Below are positions 1 to 13,385 of a stretch of 64,000 bases of DNA, one piece after another; the stretch's first letter is position 1; the number at the start of each line of letters is the position of its first letter. The notes under the pieces are model-generated. The model made no database searches, was not told the DNA's origin, and saw nothing but the letters and a program-made list of their open reading frames with translations. The stretch covers positions 50,509,087 through 50,573,086 of the forward strand of contig OX344762.1 in assembly GCA_947034895.1 (NCBI GenBank). The letters are read 5' to 3'. A program made the translations under genes and the position numbers. The DNA is from Rhytidiadelphus loreus (Eukaryota > Streptophyta > Bryopsida > Hypnales > Hylocomiaceae).

Positions 1-519
1 AAGACCCTTAAATTGTGCATCAAAGGTATTTAATACCATTGAAAGTAGTACTAGTCTTATGATTCCATAACTTTGATGGAGGTTAAATAAAGAATTGTTT
101 TTCAAACAATTTTGATGAATGTGAATTTGGTTGTTTGGCATTTTGGACACCTTAGTTTAAATTTGCATTGTCATCCCATATTAATGTTATATCTACAATG
201 TGAGTGTTGCTTGAGCATTTTTGTTAGTCTTTTAATTTCTGAATGTATGTTTTAGACTTATGTTGAAGTGATATATTGGCAATGATTAAGTGATTTGGTC
301 ACATCATTTTTCTTAGAGATTGTTTGTATTCAACATTAGCTACTTGTAAAGATTATCATTGATATCGAATATCATGTATTTCTGTAGTGGATAGTAATTT
401 AGATTGTATTATTTTCTTACTTATATTTCAATTGAATTTGCAGGCAATGAGTGCTACAACCTAATGCCAAAGTTCTTGTAACTTATTCATGAAGCTCCAA
501 AACTTCTATTGGTTGAACA
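1..519 (+). other. 5' flank of the kinase-NLR gene
   Basis: AT-rich sequence without a coding region. A pyrimidine-containing stretch ending in CAG at 441-443 could be the acceptor of a 5'UTR intron, which would leave about 76 bases of leader before the ATG at 520. No convincing TATA box was identified. Confidence 0.35.
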
Positions 520-3500
520 ATGGACAAGCCTTTGAAACTATTAAAGGCAATTTCTTTGAAAATATCAAAAGTTTTTTGTTTTTGTTGTCAGAAACCAAGC
601 GCATCCCACATGCAGCATCCTTCAATTGAACAGAACGGTGGCCAAAATGTGAGGATTCCTTCTTTAAAAAATCCTGCTATTGAAAGAAATGATGGTAGTG
701 ATGTTAGGATTATTCATGCAGACATACCCTCCGATGTCTTTTGTTATGGTGACCATTTGGTTTCACTACCTACTCCAATGAATGATGATTTCATGCATTG
801 GTATGAAGAGTATTGTAAGAAGGTTGACCAAATATTGGCAAGAGATGATTTGCTTATATTGAATGCAAAGCAATGTCGACATTTGGTCATAAACCTTCAA
901 CTTGTAGTGGATTGGATATTGAAGGAGATATACTCTTTTGGTTGTGTTGAGGAGTTCAAATTCATCTTGAAGGACATGCAACGTCTTGTGTTCAAAGCGT
1001 TTTCACTAGTTGAAGAATGTGGAGGTGAAGATTTATTCATTTCAGCTATTTTTCAATTGGAAAATGAAGAATCATTTCGAGAGTTCTTATTGGAGTTGGA
1101 GAGTTGCTTCAAAGCCATGCATGTGAAGATTCAACCCAATGAAAAGATTAAATCATTTGATTTTGGGATTGCCTCTTGTGAGGATGTTCAATTCGATCGA
1201 GATAATTTCAAAAGGATATTGAGAAATCAAAAGATTTCCTCAGTGTTGGATGTATCCTCTAAACTTACAAAGTATTTGTTGGAGACGTTGGAGACCCTTG
1301 ATCATGTTAAAGGAGGTGAATTGGATACTTTGAAGTTTGTCGATTGTGGTATGTTTGAGAAAGGCAAACAACTAGGTGAGGTTGGAGGTAATGGTTCTGT
1401 TTACGAGTCAACATGGTTGGGCCTCACTTGTGCTACCAAAGTCTTAAATGACTGTGAAGGACCATGTGATGTAAAGACCATGGAGAATTTTCGTAAAGAA
1501 TCCAGCATTCTTGCAGGCTTAAATCATCCCAACCTTGTTAGGTTCATTGGTATGGGTAAAGGTAGTGATGGATGGCCTTTTTTGATGATGGAAAAGATGG
1601 ATACAAGTGTGAAGAACTTAATTGTTGAACACATTTCAGAAGGACTTTATTCGCTTTCCTATGATGTTTTGCTTGATGTTATTCAACAAATAGCAAGTGG
1701 TATGTATTATTTGCATGATATGCATGTGGCACATCGTGATTTGAAACCTGACAATATTCTATGGACTCCATTGAAAGAACATGAGCAATCCATCCCATCT
1801 TTAAGTTCCTTTGGATACATAAAATTGACTGATTTTGGTATCTCTAAAATTGAAGTTGGGAGTGAGACTTTTGAGCCGGACAATATGGGCACCTCTATAT
1901 ACAGGGCTCCAGAGGTCTTAAAAATCCATGCAGAGGGCAATGCAAATTATTTTCAAGCTGATGTGTATTCATTTGGCATTACATGTGCGGAGCTTTTATG
2001 TGGTAGGTTGTCATTCGAACAAGAACAACCATACTATTTTTCAAGAGCTTTATATGAGAAGGTAAAAGCTGGAATGCGCCCTGATTTGCCAAGCTTTTGT
2101 GGAGAATTGAGCACTTTGATAAGGGAATGTTGTGCTTTCAATCCTTTTGAAAGGCCAACCTTTTCTGAGATATGGAAGAGACTGAGAACCATGAAAATCA
2201 ATTATTTGGTTGGACAAGGACTTGCATCACCCATTTGCTCTTTAAGCAAGGTATGATGCAAACTGTATTGAATGAATCATGCAAAATTATTAATTATATG
2301 AAGAAGTAGGATCACATAGAAAGTTTTCAAAATGCATGCCACAATCTAATGAGAAAATTATTAAATAATATATCATGTAGTAGTACTTTATTCTTAAACC
2401 TTAGAAGTGAACTTTTATAGTTATATTAAACAAATACTTTTAGTTATGAAATATTATGAAGAACATTCAAAAGAAGAATATGATTTTTCTTTGTGAAGAA
2501 GTTTTTGCAAGTGATAATTAACATATTTGAATATAACACCCTTTCATTATAACATCAATGATTTTTAAAGAATCTTTTGTGCCTCCTTTTTGTCCCTTTT
2601 GATAAGCATTTTCAATTTGATTTGATCAATTTTTACATCATTTGAAATTTGAAAGAATTCTCCTTTGATGTTTGAAAAGAGTTCAAAGATGGTTTTGCGT
2701 TTGTATATGAGAAATTTGATGAGATTCAAGTTCTTTGAGATTTCATTGAATTATAATTCCTAGTTTCTAGAATCCTTAATTTAAGATATTGTCATTCTAT
2801 ATGACCTTATTGTGACCTTGTCTTTCATTGTAAAGTTAGATCCAAATTAAACGTAAGTCAAAGCTTTTTTTTAGGCTTAATTTGGTTTCATTGTTTAAAA
2901 ATGAAAGACATGAAAAAAAAATTCCATTTAATTGTACTTTGGGTACTTTTTCAATATTGATAGATTGTTTAAATTAAATAATGCACTTGTGGTTTGCTTC
3001 TACTCCAACTCCATTTGCATTGTTGTAATCATTTTTTTATAACTTAGCACTTTGTTTTTTAATAATTGTTGTTCTAATATGAGATTGAATTAATTGTTAC
3101 AATTGTAGGTTCATGAAACAAAGCCAAATAGAGAGCATACAAAATTATTTGGTGTTGATGAAAAAGTCAAAGAGGTGCAGAATTATCTTCAAAATGTAAA
3201 TTCATTGGGCATCATTGGTATGGGTGGAGTAGGGAAAAGCACCCTTGTTGAGGCTTTACTTCACTCTGAAGAAGGAAATGCAAAGTTCAACAAAAGATGT
3301 TTCCATTATATTGGAAGGCTTCAAAGTGATGAAAAATGCTTACAAATATTACAAGATATATTGACAAAATTGGGTGTTGACAAAGAATTGGAAAATTTAG
3401 CCCATGGACAAAAAGAGTTAAAAGAGGTCTTGACGAAGAATAATACACTCCTTATTTTGGATGATGTATGGGATTCAAGCCATTTCAACAAAATCATATC

Positions 3501-6500
3501 ACAAGACATCTTTTCTTCATGCCTCAATTCAACATTGGTTGTGTGTTCACGCAATTTGGATGCAATAAAGGATCATGTTGAAAAAATATATGATTTACAT
3601 CCACTAATGGATCGAGATTTGACTTTGAAATTATTCACTTCTCATTGCTTTGGTGATGGAAAGGTCGATATGCCCAATATATTCTTGGAAGTGGGTTCAA
3701 AAATTGTTGAAGCTTGTATGGGTTTGCCTTTGAGTTTGAAGGTCCTTGGTGCATTCTTGCATGGTAAGGAGAGGTTGAGAAGTTGGGAGAGAGTATTGCA
3801 GCGATTGAGAAGGGGTAGATCACCACAAACTGGTAGTGATTGGGATATCTTTAAAGTATTGAAGATTAGTTTTGATGGATTGGAGGAGATGGAAAAAAGC
3901 ATGTTTTTAGACATTTGTTGTTTCTTCCTCAAAGATGTGTATGGTCGAAGGTTTCATGTTCACTCTGATTGTATCAACTTACTCACTTATGGTGAAAGTT
4001 CTTTGATGAAAGCATTTAAGACATTGCAACATCGTTCACTAGTAGAAGTAAGTGATGGGATCTTCCAAATGCATGATCACCTTCGTGACATGGGTCGAGA
4101 GATTGTAGAGTTGAAATTTGATGCTCAATCTTCTAGCCTTGACAAAGACAAGAAGTATGCTGGAACTCGTCTTCAATATCCAAGTGCAAATACATTTGAG
4201 CAAATGAAAAGAGAGGTTAGTTTGTGGTTGAATTGACTTTTTAGAAACTTACATCCATTTGGATGAAGGTTGATTCACTTGGTTTTATTTATGATTTGAT
4301 TGCTTGATCATATTGATTATATCTATATAGTGTAAATATGCAATTTTGAAGTGGTTTAAAGTTTGAGTAGTAAATTAAAATTGTGAGACTTACGACGTGG
4401 GATATTATATGTGTGAGTAGGATTTTGACTTCAAAAATCTTGAAGGGCTTTTGTATCAAGTATCAAAGAAAGATGTTACCTTGAACAAGTATTTGAATGA
4501 AAAGAATTATCCAAAGCTTCGAATTTTTTTAGTTCAAACAGGTAAGTAAATGACAAATCAATATTCATTTGTGTATTATAATGAGATTGATTTTGCAAGT
4601 CTTGATTTATTATCAAACCAAAGAAAACTTCTATGTTGGGCACTTTGTTCACTTGATAAAATAGGCAAGGTGATTAAAAATAATAACCAATAGTTTGAAA
4701 TAGAAATTGATATTATATTTTTGTATTCATTTGCTTAAATAACATTTGAACTTACCAACATATGACGTTTTGTGGGAGACTTTATAGTGTGCTATTTCAT
4801 ATCTACTTTTCTAACATTAAATAAGTGTTAAATAAAACAAAAATAATAGTTTTAATATGTAATCCTTTGAAGATCACTATTGATTAACTTATTACTTGGA
4901 TGCACAAATTGACCAAAGATTTGACAAGCTTTTGAATTGAGAGTATGATCTCCTATAACCTTTCAACCTTAACACTTTATATTCTATTTGTACATGTAGG
5001 AGAAGCAGAAATCTCTTACAACTTCAAGAGTTTGACTCACTTGACAATATTGAAGTTGTATGGATCTCATTTGAAGAAACTACCAAAGGGAGTGGAAAAT
5101 ATGAAGTCATTAAAATCATTAAACCTCCAATGTTCTAAGGTACAATCGCTTCCAAGAAGAATGCTCAATTCATCTTTGACATTACTTAATTTGAGAGGAT
5201 GTTCTAACCTATCGACATTGCCGGATGCATTGAAGAACTTGTCTTCTTTGACATCACTTGATTTGAGTTGGTGTTCCAAGCTATCAACATTGCCGGATGC
5301 ATTGGGGAACTTGTCTTCTTTGACATCACTTGATTTGAGAGGATGTTCCAACCTATCGACATTGCCATATGCATTGGGGAACTTGTCTTCTGTGACATCA
5401 CTTGATTTGAGAGAATGTTCCAACCTATCGACATTGCCGGATGTATTGGGGAACTTGTCTTCTCTGACCTCACTCAATTTGAGTGAATGTTCCAAGCTAT
5501 TGACATTGCCGGATGCATTGGGAAACTTGTCTTCTCTGACCTCACTCAATTTGAGTGAATGTTCCAAGCTATCGACATTACCGGATGCATTAGGGAACTT
5601 GTCTTTTCTGACCTCACTCAATTTGAGTGAATGTTCCAAGCTATCAACATTGCCGGATGCATTGGGGAACTTGTCTTCTTTGAAATCACTTGATTTGAGA
5701 GGATGTTCTAGCCTATTGACATTGCCGGATGCATTGGGGAACTTGTCTTCTTTGACATCACTTGATTTGAGAGGATTTTCCTACCTATCAACATTGCCAA
5801 ATGCATTGGGGAACTTGTCTTCTTTGACATCACTCAATTTGAGAGGATGTTCTAACCTATCGACATTGCCGGATGCATTGGGGAACTTGTCTTCTTTGAC
5901 ATCAATCAATTTGAGAGGATGTTCCAAGCTATTGACATTGCCGGATGCATTGGGGAACTTGTCTTCTTTGACATCAATCAATTTGAGAGGATGTTCCAAA
6001 CTCGGTTCCAAGCTATCAACATTGCCGAATGCATTGGGGAACTTGTCTTCTTTGACATCACTTGATTTGAGTTGGTGTTCCAAGCTATCAACATTGCCGG
6101 ATGCGTTGGGGAACTTGTCTTCTTTGACATCACTTGAGTTGAGTGAATGTTCCAAGCTATCAACATTGCCGGATGCATTGGGGAACTTGTCTTCTTTGAA
6201 ATCACTTGATTTGAGAGGATGTTCCAAGCTATCAACATTGCCGGATGCGTTGGGGAACTTGTCTTCTTTGACATCACTTGAGTTGAGTGAATGTTCCAAG
6301 CTATCAACATTGCCGGATGCATTGGGGAACTTGTCTTCTTTGAAATCACTTGATTTGAGAGGATGTTCCAAGCTATTGACATTGCCGAATGCATTCGGAA
6401 ATTTGTCTTCTTTGAAATCACTTGATTTGAGTTGGTGTTCCAACCTATCGACATTGCCAAATGCATTAGGGAACTTGTCTTCTTTGACATCACTCAATTT

Positions 6501-6570
6501 GAGAGGATGTTCCAACCTATCAACATTGCCGGATGCATGGGGAAAATTGTCTTTTTTTGACATCATTTGA
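520..6570 (+). CDS. Kinase-NB-ARC-LRR immune receptor with MLKL-like N-terminal bundle
   Basis: Four exons fit in phase: 520-2250, 3109-4215, 4421-4541 and 5000-6570, giving 1509 residues. The N-terminus holds a cysteine cluster (CFCC), possibly a lipidation site. Residues about 90-200 form a helical region with a DD(L/I)LILNxxQC pattern resembling the HeLo/DUF1221 bundle of plant MLKL proteins. The kinase follows at about 283-560: Gly-rich loop near 286, Lys307, HRD 405-407, DFG 438-440, then an APE motif, so it looks catalytically competent. NB-ARC has P-loop GMGGVGKST (614-622), LLILDDVWD, GLPLSLK and MHD (898-900). Nineteen 24-residue LRRs end the protein. Kinase-NB-LRR proteins are known from mosses as intracellular immune sensors. 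A frameshift in a T-run near 6550 makes the stop at 6568; LRR coding continues beyond it. The N-terminal homology is inferred from pattern only. Confidence 0.9.
5190..6560 (+). repeat. 72-bp tandem repeat array encoding 19 LRRs
   Basis: The repeat unit is 72 bp (24 residues), with consensus LxLRxCSxLSTLPDALGNLS followed by SLTS. The 19 copies are almost identical at DNA level, with small variants alternating between RGC, SEC and SWC. One unit near 6000 carries a 12-bp insertion that repeats the SKL segment. Such uniformity suggests recent unequal crossing-over or gene conversion. Long open frames on the opposite strand here are by-products of the periodicity. Confidence 0.95.
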
Positions 6571-6829
6571 GTTGAGAAGATGGTCCAAGCTATTAACATT
6601 GATGAATGCATTGAGGAACTTGTCTCCTTTGACATTGCCAGATGTATTGGGGAAGTTATCTTCTTTGACATCACTTCATTTGAGTGGATGTTCCAACCTA
6701 TTGACATTGCCAAATGCATTGGGGAACTTGTCTTCTTTGACATCACTTGATTTGAGAGAATTTTTCCACCTATTGACATTGCCGGATGCATTGGAAAAAT
6801 TGATGGAAATGATATTAATATTGGTGTAA
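6571..6829 (+). pseudogene. Out-of-frame LRR remnant of the kinase-NLR gene
   Basis: Beyond the stop of the main frame, another frame (open from 6533) continues with about three more LRRs of the same family and ends at a stop near 6829. The switch lies at TTGTCTTTTTTTGACATC, where sibling repeats read TTGTCTTCTTTGACATC, so one extra base in a T-run explains it. The receptor was probably longer before this change. An assembly or homopolymer error is the alternative. Confidence 0.75.
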
Positions 6830-9800
6830 AGAAATAGAACTAAAAACGAATATGTAGAAATTTACAAAAGGGTAGTAGTGACCTTTAGAGGAGCAGCAAA
6901 GTAGCCATGTGGAGATGCCCACCAGGAGGTTCTCCTACACATGAAGTCTTTATGCTTCATTGTTCACTTGTAGAATTCGGTTGTGAGTGTTTTGATCTCT
7001 ACCCTTGAGACCAACATGCACAACTAGATTTTATCAAACTACTTACCTAACTTCCCTACTGGCAATGGCTTATCAAATCAAACAAAATTAATACCTAAAA
7101 TCCATTTTTGGCTATGACAACCAAAGAGTACTCGAAGTCAATGGGATTAGTCAAATGGAAAAGTTAAATAGCCTAAATTGTAGGGTTGATTTTACCCTTT
7201 CCAAAATGATAAAGAAGTTGAAATTTGACCTAAGTATCGAAAAGATAATTGCGGATGAAGTTTGATACAAATCCACCTTTTAAAACTTCATCTATTGATT
7301 TCTAGAGTTCGAACTATTGAAATTCGCTTTTGATTTTTGGGTTATTTTTTATTTTTAATCTTCTATCTAAATTCTGATTTTGACCTGATTTGATCAATTC
7401 AAGTTGCTTTTCATCCAAACTTACTCTACTTTTGTTGAAAACTTCAATCTTCTTTAAGTCTTTTAACTTTTACTCAATTTTTAAAGATAAAATTAGTTTT
7501 GAGGTTTTGAGAATATTTTCTTCAAGATTCTACTCTTAATTTATCCCTAGTTAATTTCTTTTACCTATTTGGTAAATCCTTGACCTCCTTTTATTAATTG
7601 AGTAAATTAAAATTTTACTTTTACTCTTGAGGGTTAATTGGTTTAATCTTTTGACGTTTTTTCTAACTTTTTTTTCAAAGGTAAAAACTTCTTACTTTTG
7701 TCCTTCTCGGTAAATGTTATTTATAATGAATTCTTGACCGTTAACCAATTGTAAAAATTCTCCACAATTCTTTTTTACCTTGAATTTCAAAGTTACTTCT
7801 ACTTTTATCTTGGATTCTAATATTCTTGAAAGATTTTTAAAAGATTCTTTTTACTGACTGTCTACTTTTTAATTCATTTTTACTACTACTTTTAATCCTA
7901 GGAGTAAATTTAGTAAGTCCCTTGAATTATGGTGGTAAAAATATACCCAACTTCCTAGATGATTTTATAATAACCTAAACCTCCTACTTGACTTTTTAAT
8001 TTCCTATAAGTAGTTCTATTCCTATTTTTGAATTCAAATGTTAATCCCTAACTAATAACTCTAGTAAAAATGCAAGAAATTGGGTTAAATCATTAGTTAC
8101 TGACCTCAATGTTGACGCCGTCGTCGTCGTGTAATGTTACCAAATTGTCCACGACAATCTCCAACTCCATCTTCAATGTTGGTGAGGTTTGTAATGGTTT
8201 GGAGAAATTCCAACTTTCTTCTTCCTAATGGGCTTCTTTTCTTTTCTTCCTAATTTTTTGTAATTGTTTTCTTTCTTTTGTAGATAATTTTTGGGAATCA
8301 AATCCTATCAAATCTAACACTAAATATTTGGCTAAGTGTTTTGGAATCAAACAAGGGCTTAACACAAAGCTTGTTTGACTTCTTTTAATAAATAACTAAT
8401 CTAGAATCTTTCTGAGGTCAACTATTCCCTTGTTTTGTTTTTTCTATTTGTCCTATAAGAAAAATCCAACCTTGTTTGATGGCAAATATTCTTTAATGGA
8501 ATTTACACATGCAACTAAACATTCTTTCTTCTCTTTCTTCTCCTACTTCATCACTTGCTTCTCCACTTGGTCGTTGTTTTGTGAGTTTATTGCCTTGGAG
8601 TTGCAATTTTTTTTCCCAATGTGAAGCTATGACTTGTCGAGTATGCACCCGATTGGAGGGACTTAATTGAGAGAAAAATATGCCAACTTGTAGTATGACT
8701 TCAACAACAAGTTATTTGTAAGGCTTAACACACCCTTGTGGCCCCCAAATGCAATTTTATGCTTGGATGCTTTGAGAATTCACTCCTTGGACATGCCCTA
8801 GATTCTCCACTCACTTCTCAACACAATCAACTTTGATTTGACTTTTAATTTTGAAATTTCAGACCTCACTTATACTCCCTGTGTTCTTAGTCATGCTTTG
8901 TAACTTGGTTTCTTTGAAATCTGAAATTTCAGACCCTTCTTTGTGCTCACAGTCACACTCTGGTTCCTTTCTAAATCTGGAATTTCAAACCATTCTTCAC
9001 CTTCTCCGTGCTCTCAATCACTCTAGGTTCTCAGACTCTAGTTCCTTTCTAAATCTGAAATTTCAAACCTCCCTCTCTCAATAATTAGAAAAAAAAGTTT
9101 TCAATGTTTAAAGCAACTTTCAGTAGGTGGAGGAAAAGTTCTAAGTATGCAAAATTAAGTTATGAGTGTGTGGAATAAGCTCTCAATTTTGAAACTCGAG
9201 TTTCCAATATTTGGAAATAAATTCTAAAAAATTATGGAAATGGAGACCCTAAGGGTATCCTCCCCTTGGGATTCTGGTTTTATGTAACCACATGATGTAT
9301 GTGGGTTTAGGTTGGTTTAGCAACCTGGTACCTAGATCAAGCAACCTGCCCTCTGGCTCGACCTACTAGCTACCTAACCAATAGGGCCCAACCAGGACGA
9401 CCTAATTGACTAATCCAACAGGGACAACTTGACTAACTAGCCCAACCGGGACGATTTGATTGCTTAGCCCAACAAATTGTTGCTTGTTGGCTACTGGCTT
9501 GCAATTGGATTTTTTTCCAACTTTTTTGGCCTTTGCTTGCCACAATGGTTTTTAAACCAACTTTGGGTCTCCCTTGTGGACCCTTTCAATGCAAAATAAA
9601 CCAAGAAAATTGTTAGCAAGGGCGAAGCTTCGCTTTCCGGGGAATTAAGGCCCCAATTTAAGGTAAGATAAAAAAAATAACTGAGACTATGGAATTTGAT
9701 CCAAGGGCGAAGTTTAGCCGTCCGGGGGGTTTAGGCCCAAATTTTGGTCAATGTCCACTAATGGATTAGCAATAAAATGTGAGGTTTGGTTCCCACCCAA

Positions 9801-10248
9801 ATCACTCTAAAATGTCATAAACAACTCTAAAACCATGAATGTCGTACGCGTAATCTAGGCGTAGGTATCCTTAATACAACAAATGCATTAACATGACACA
9901 AGTTATAGTCCCAAGAGATCCCAAATGTTGTCTCAATCTTAGGTTTTCGGAGCTTAGATTTACCCAGAACTTAACACTCCGGAGTATGATCCGTTTAACA
10001 CACAAACTAGTTTTCGGAACTACTTCTTTCCAAATTCTAATCCGGATCCAATTTAATCCGGATTTCCAATCCAACTATCTGACACTCTGGTTTTTGGTAC
10101 TTTTGTTTTACCCTCAAAGGGTCCTCACTTGCTCTTTCTGAGGGGTAGGGAACTTCACCACTCAAGTTTCACACACACAAACTCTACTCTAAAACAACAA
10201 CACACACTCGAATAAAATTACTTAGTTGAATAAGGAAAATGGTACCCT

Positions 10249-10800
10249 CACAACTTTCTAGATTGTTCACCCGGAAAGTAGGTCACACAGAGATATACAA
10301 AACCCTCCGTACTACAACAACCAATAGTTGTCTTCCGGAATTCATTTTCAACCGCTTCTGAGGTTGGCAGACCTTCCGGTGGTTGGAAATATTCCCCTTG
10401 GTGGTTGTTGACCTCTGCACGGAACCGTTCTTCGAATTCTGGACTAGCTTCCGGACCACTCTCGGGTCCCCACCGGATCACCGTTTCAGCGATTTAAAGG
10501 CACCACGCACAACTCTTCACTTGCAATTTAAACTCATCTGTAGAACAACCATGCATAGTTGACTTCTGAAACTAAAGGACTCACTTTCTAGCTTTCGACC
10601 ACTCCTGAGGTTGGCAGACCTTCTGGTGGTTGGAAATATTCCCCCTGGCGGCTGTTGACCTCTGCATGGAACCGTTCTTTGAATTCTAGACTAGCTTCCG
10701 GACCACTCCCGGGTCCCCACCAGATCACCTTTCTAGCAATTTAAAGGCACCATGCATAGCTCCTCACTTGCAATCTAGACTCATTCGTAGAATACCCTTA
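10249..10800 (-). repeat. Direct duplication of a Pro/Glu-rich coding-like segment
   Basis: Two diverged copies, about 10,249-10,530 and 10,570-10,790, share long stretches such as GAGGTTGGCAGACCTTC and TAGCTTCCGGACCACTC. The first copy is open on the minus strand with repeated PE/SPE motifs; the second is broken. Most likely it is a decayed retroelement gag or leader segment. Confidence 0.5.
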
Positions 10801-11149
10801 GCCATATTTGAATGCCAACAAATCCGGACTCCTCTCTTGTATTCTCACATACGCACCCGTACATGAGTAACTATAACGCGATACGCAAGAAAATGATTCC
10901 CAGGGTGCTCTCTTGGATGCTCCGATTGAATGATTAGAAAAAGAATGGAAGGCCACAAGCCGGTCGCCCATTAAAAACCAACAAAAAGCGAATGAACGGT
11001 CAAACGCAAAATCCGGCTAACGGTCCTACTGATTATTCCGGGAAAACTGGAAAGCCGTTAACACCCTAAAAATCCGGAACATCGGGCCCAACATCCAAGA
11101 TACCCAAGTCGGAAACAAAAAGCCAAACTAACAGCCCCAACTAGTTACA

Positions 11150-11470
11150 AGTCCTTCCGGGCCTTCTGTTCGAGGCAAAGTATACGCTTGCCCACATTTC
11201 CGTGGTCCAGGCTTTAGGGCGGCCTCTAACAGTCAACTGGTATTGATTGGGAACTTTGTAGATGAATTCCTCAACCATGACCTTGTTCCGGATAATCCAT
11301 AGCCTTTCAAATAGCCTCTTCAAGAATCCGAGACAGCCCATCTCCGTTAAGTCATTCTCCAGCTACTGGAGGACCTCCGGATCCAAAGGAATATTCGGAC
11401 TTGTCATTCGGGCCGTCACTCCCAGTTTCCGCCATGACTACCAACCCACTACCACAATTTCTGGTGCAAT
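11150..11470 (-). pseudogene. Fragment of a retroelement-like protein gene
   Basis: A minus-strand reading frame contains a protein-like stretch (GFLKRLFERLWIIRNK, then VEEFIYKVPNQYQL and RPKAWTTEMWASVY) preceded in the same frame by further coding-like sequence interrupted by a TAG at 11,363-11,365. The composition resembles N-terminal parts of moss retroelement open frames, but no diagnostic domain is visible, so no function is claimed. Confidence 0.35.
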
Positions 11471-12415
11471 CAGCACCGGCCTCCCTTTCTCTCCCTAACA
11501 CGGTCCTAATTCATCACACTTTCACTCACTAAGCACGACGCAACAAAAACGCGGAAGAAAGAGGAAGAATGAGGGTGGCAGTAGGGTTTAAGTATTGTTG
11601 GAGTTTCCAAGTTCGCCAATCCGATCTCGTTCCCATAAGTTCCCTAGCTGGAACTAGACTGTAGGTCCCACCAATCCGGAACTTTCCGATTTCCGGCTGC
11701 TAGTTCCGGATTGATCTTTAACCCTAATTACAATTTTAGACTTTTAGTTTTCCTACAAAGGTGCTATCCTCTAACTCTTATTTTTGGCTCCTAATTCCCT
11801 ATTCCTATGCAAAAATTGAAATTTTTTATCCTACTTTACTCCTATTACCTATTTTTTATATCTTTCGAATGTTGCATACCTCCACAACAAATTCCAACGT
11901 CTAGACTTGAGGGGGAATTTGCAACAACCTAAGGTGTGAAATTCCTTGCCAAAAAAGCTTGATTGGAAGTTGTTAGTAGAGTACAAAGACTCAAATACCA
12001 CAATCAATTAGTTAAAGCAATTTCCAAAGGATTCTAGCTAACTGCATTGTTAGAATTTGGCTAGAATGTCCTTGGGGTTAGTATAAAAGACAGGACTCGA
12101 ATAAACGCCACTTAACACAAAGTTGGTAAGAAAATTGCTTCAAATTATCCAAAGAAGACAAGCTTAGGACAAAAAGACCCCCATATCCTTTGTGATGAGC
12201 ACAAATCACAAAAGAATGCTTGGAACACAATGAAATCTCAAATCACAATGAAAAACAAAGAGTTTTGGCAAATACCAAACTTCCTTGACAACATAGCCGT
12301 GTATGGCGCCAAAAACAAAATGAAAAGAGGTTCGAAATGAAAACAAAGGGTTTTTTGGTCTCGAACAACTAAAGAAACAAATGACAAAAGGGGTGCAAAG
12401 GGAGTTGGTGGAAGG

Positions 12416-12426
12416 CCTTTTATATG
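12416..12426 (-). promoter_or_regulatory. LTR-like TATA box
   Basis: On the minus strand this reads CATATAAAAGG and is followed downstream by a pyrimidine-rich leader. The layout resembles the U3-R junction of a plant LTR. No matching second LTR was identified in the window. Confidence 0.3.
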
Positions 12427-12929
12427 TTTCCAAGACCCCTCACTTACCCCCATTTATTCTAAACTATCTAATTAGCTAAAAAATAAAAAAAACTACATAT
12501 TACTACGTCAATTTCTACCCTACTGCTGGTCGTGCTCATTACTTTTGGAGAAAAGATCCAAACGAGAAATAAACTACACCATTGGCTCCAGAAGACCCAA
12601 ATTAGCCTATAGAATCCCCTATCCCTCTACTTCCCAGACAATTTCGTCACAAAAGATAGCGTTTTCCAACCTAGTGAAATGGTGAAAAATCTAACTTTTG
12701 GAGTTAATGATTTTTGATAATTTTGATTGGCCAGAGTTGTTTAGAAGGTTCAAGAATGTAAGAAAAGAGTCCAAGATGTCTTAATTTGGCCTTTGTATGT
12801 TCTTTGATTTACTGGGCATTTTGTGGAATGTTTTGAAATTCCGTTAAAACTTATTTGTGGCTTTGTGCCACCGGTTTGGATAGTTATCAATGTCAGAATG
12901 TCACGAATCTTGATTAGGCGCTTATTTAT

Positions 12930-13055
12930 GCTAAAACACACTATCCTAATTTTTAGTGGGATTTTACCAGCACTAGAGGAATTTATATGATTTTTTCCCA
13001 CCCTAGTAATAATGGTTGACTTCCCATGGAGTCATGTTGTATAATTTGGAAAATT
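12930..13055 (-). repeat. Dispersed repeat, inverted relative to 36.95-37.07 kb
   Basis: Blocks around CACACTATCCTAATTTTTAG and GACTTCCCATGGAGTCAT recur in reverse orientation near 36,970-37,060, in the same relative order and spacing class. This points to two insertions of one repeat family, probably an LTR retroelement. Confidence 0.55.
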
Positions 13056-13189
13056 ACCAAACTTTTTGGGTGGCTTCTATGAGGTCCCAAAATCCTTTGT
13101 GCAAAGTTTCAAACCCAACTTGCACTCTATAATTGAGAATTAAATTTATCTCTCTCAATTTTAATTCCTCCGGGGACAATGTAATTTGA

Positions 13190-13385
13190 TAAACTCAAAT
13201 TTAACCTATGAACTTTGAATGGCTTTTAAAAACTCAATACATCTTAGAGTGATTTGAAAATTTTACCTCACAAACTAAAAGAAAGATTACAGATTTAACA
13301 ACAAATTTTATCAAATGCAAAAGTTAAAGCACTTCAAATAAGACTTCTAAACTATGTGAGGACACTTTTGGTTCCATCGAGTGCG
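13190..13385 (+). repeat. Diverged copy of the 0.6-kb dispersed repeat
   Basis: It shares ordered blocks with 39.9-40.09 kb and 44.0-44.2 kb, for example GAACTTTGA(A/T)TGGCT, TGCAAAAGTTA and TGTGAGGACACTTT. It is clearly older than the other two copies and lies just left of the CACTA insertion. Confidence 0.55.

Noticed and set aside
5190..6560. CRISPR-like periodic array
   Set aside because: The repeats are contiguous coding LRR units without spacers, in a spliced plant gene.
5067..6791. Long open frames on the minus strand opposite the LRR array (up to 336 codons)
   Set aside because: They are repetitive shadows of the 72-bp repeat; the plus strand has intact receptor domains with matching splice phases.
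8430..9084. Small protein genes (64 and 77 codons)
   Set aside because: Low-complexity Phe/Ser/Leu-rich translations of pyrimidine-rich and repeated sequence, without splice or motif support.
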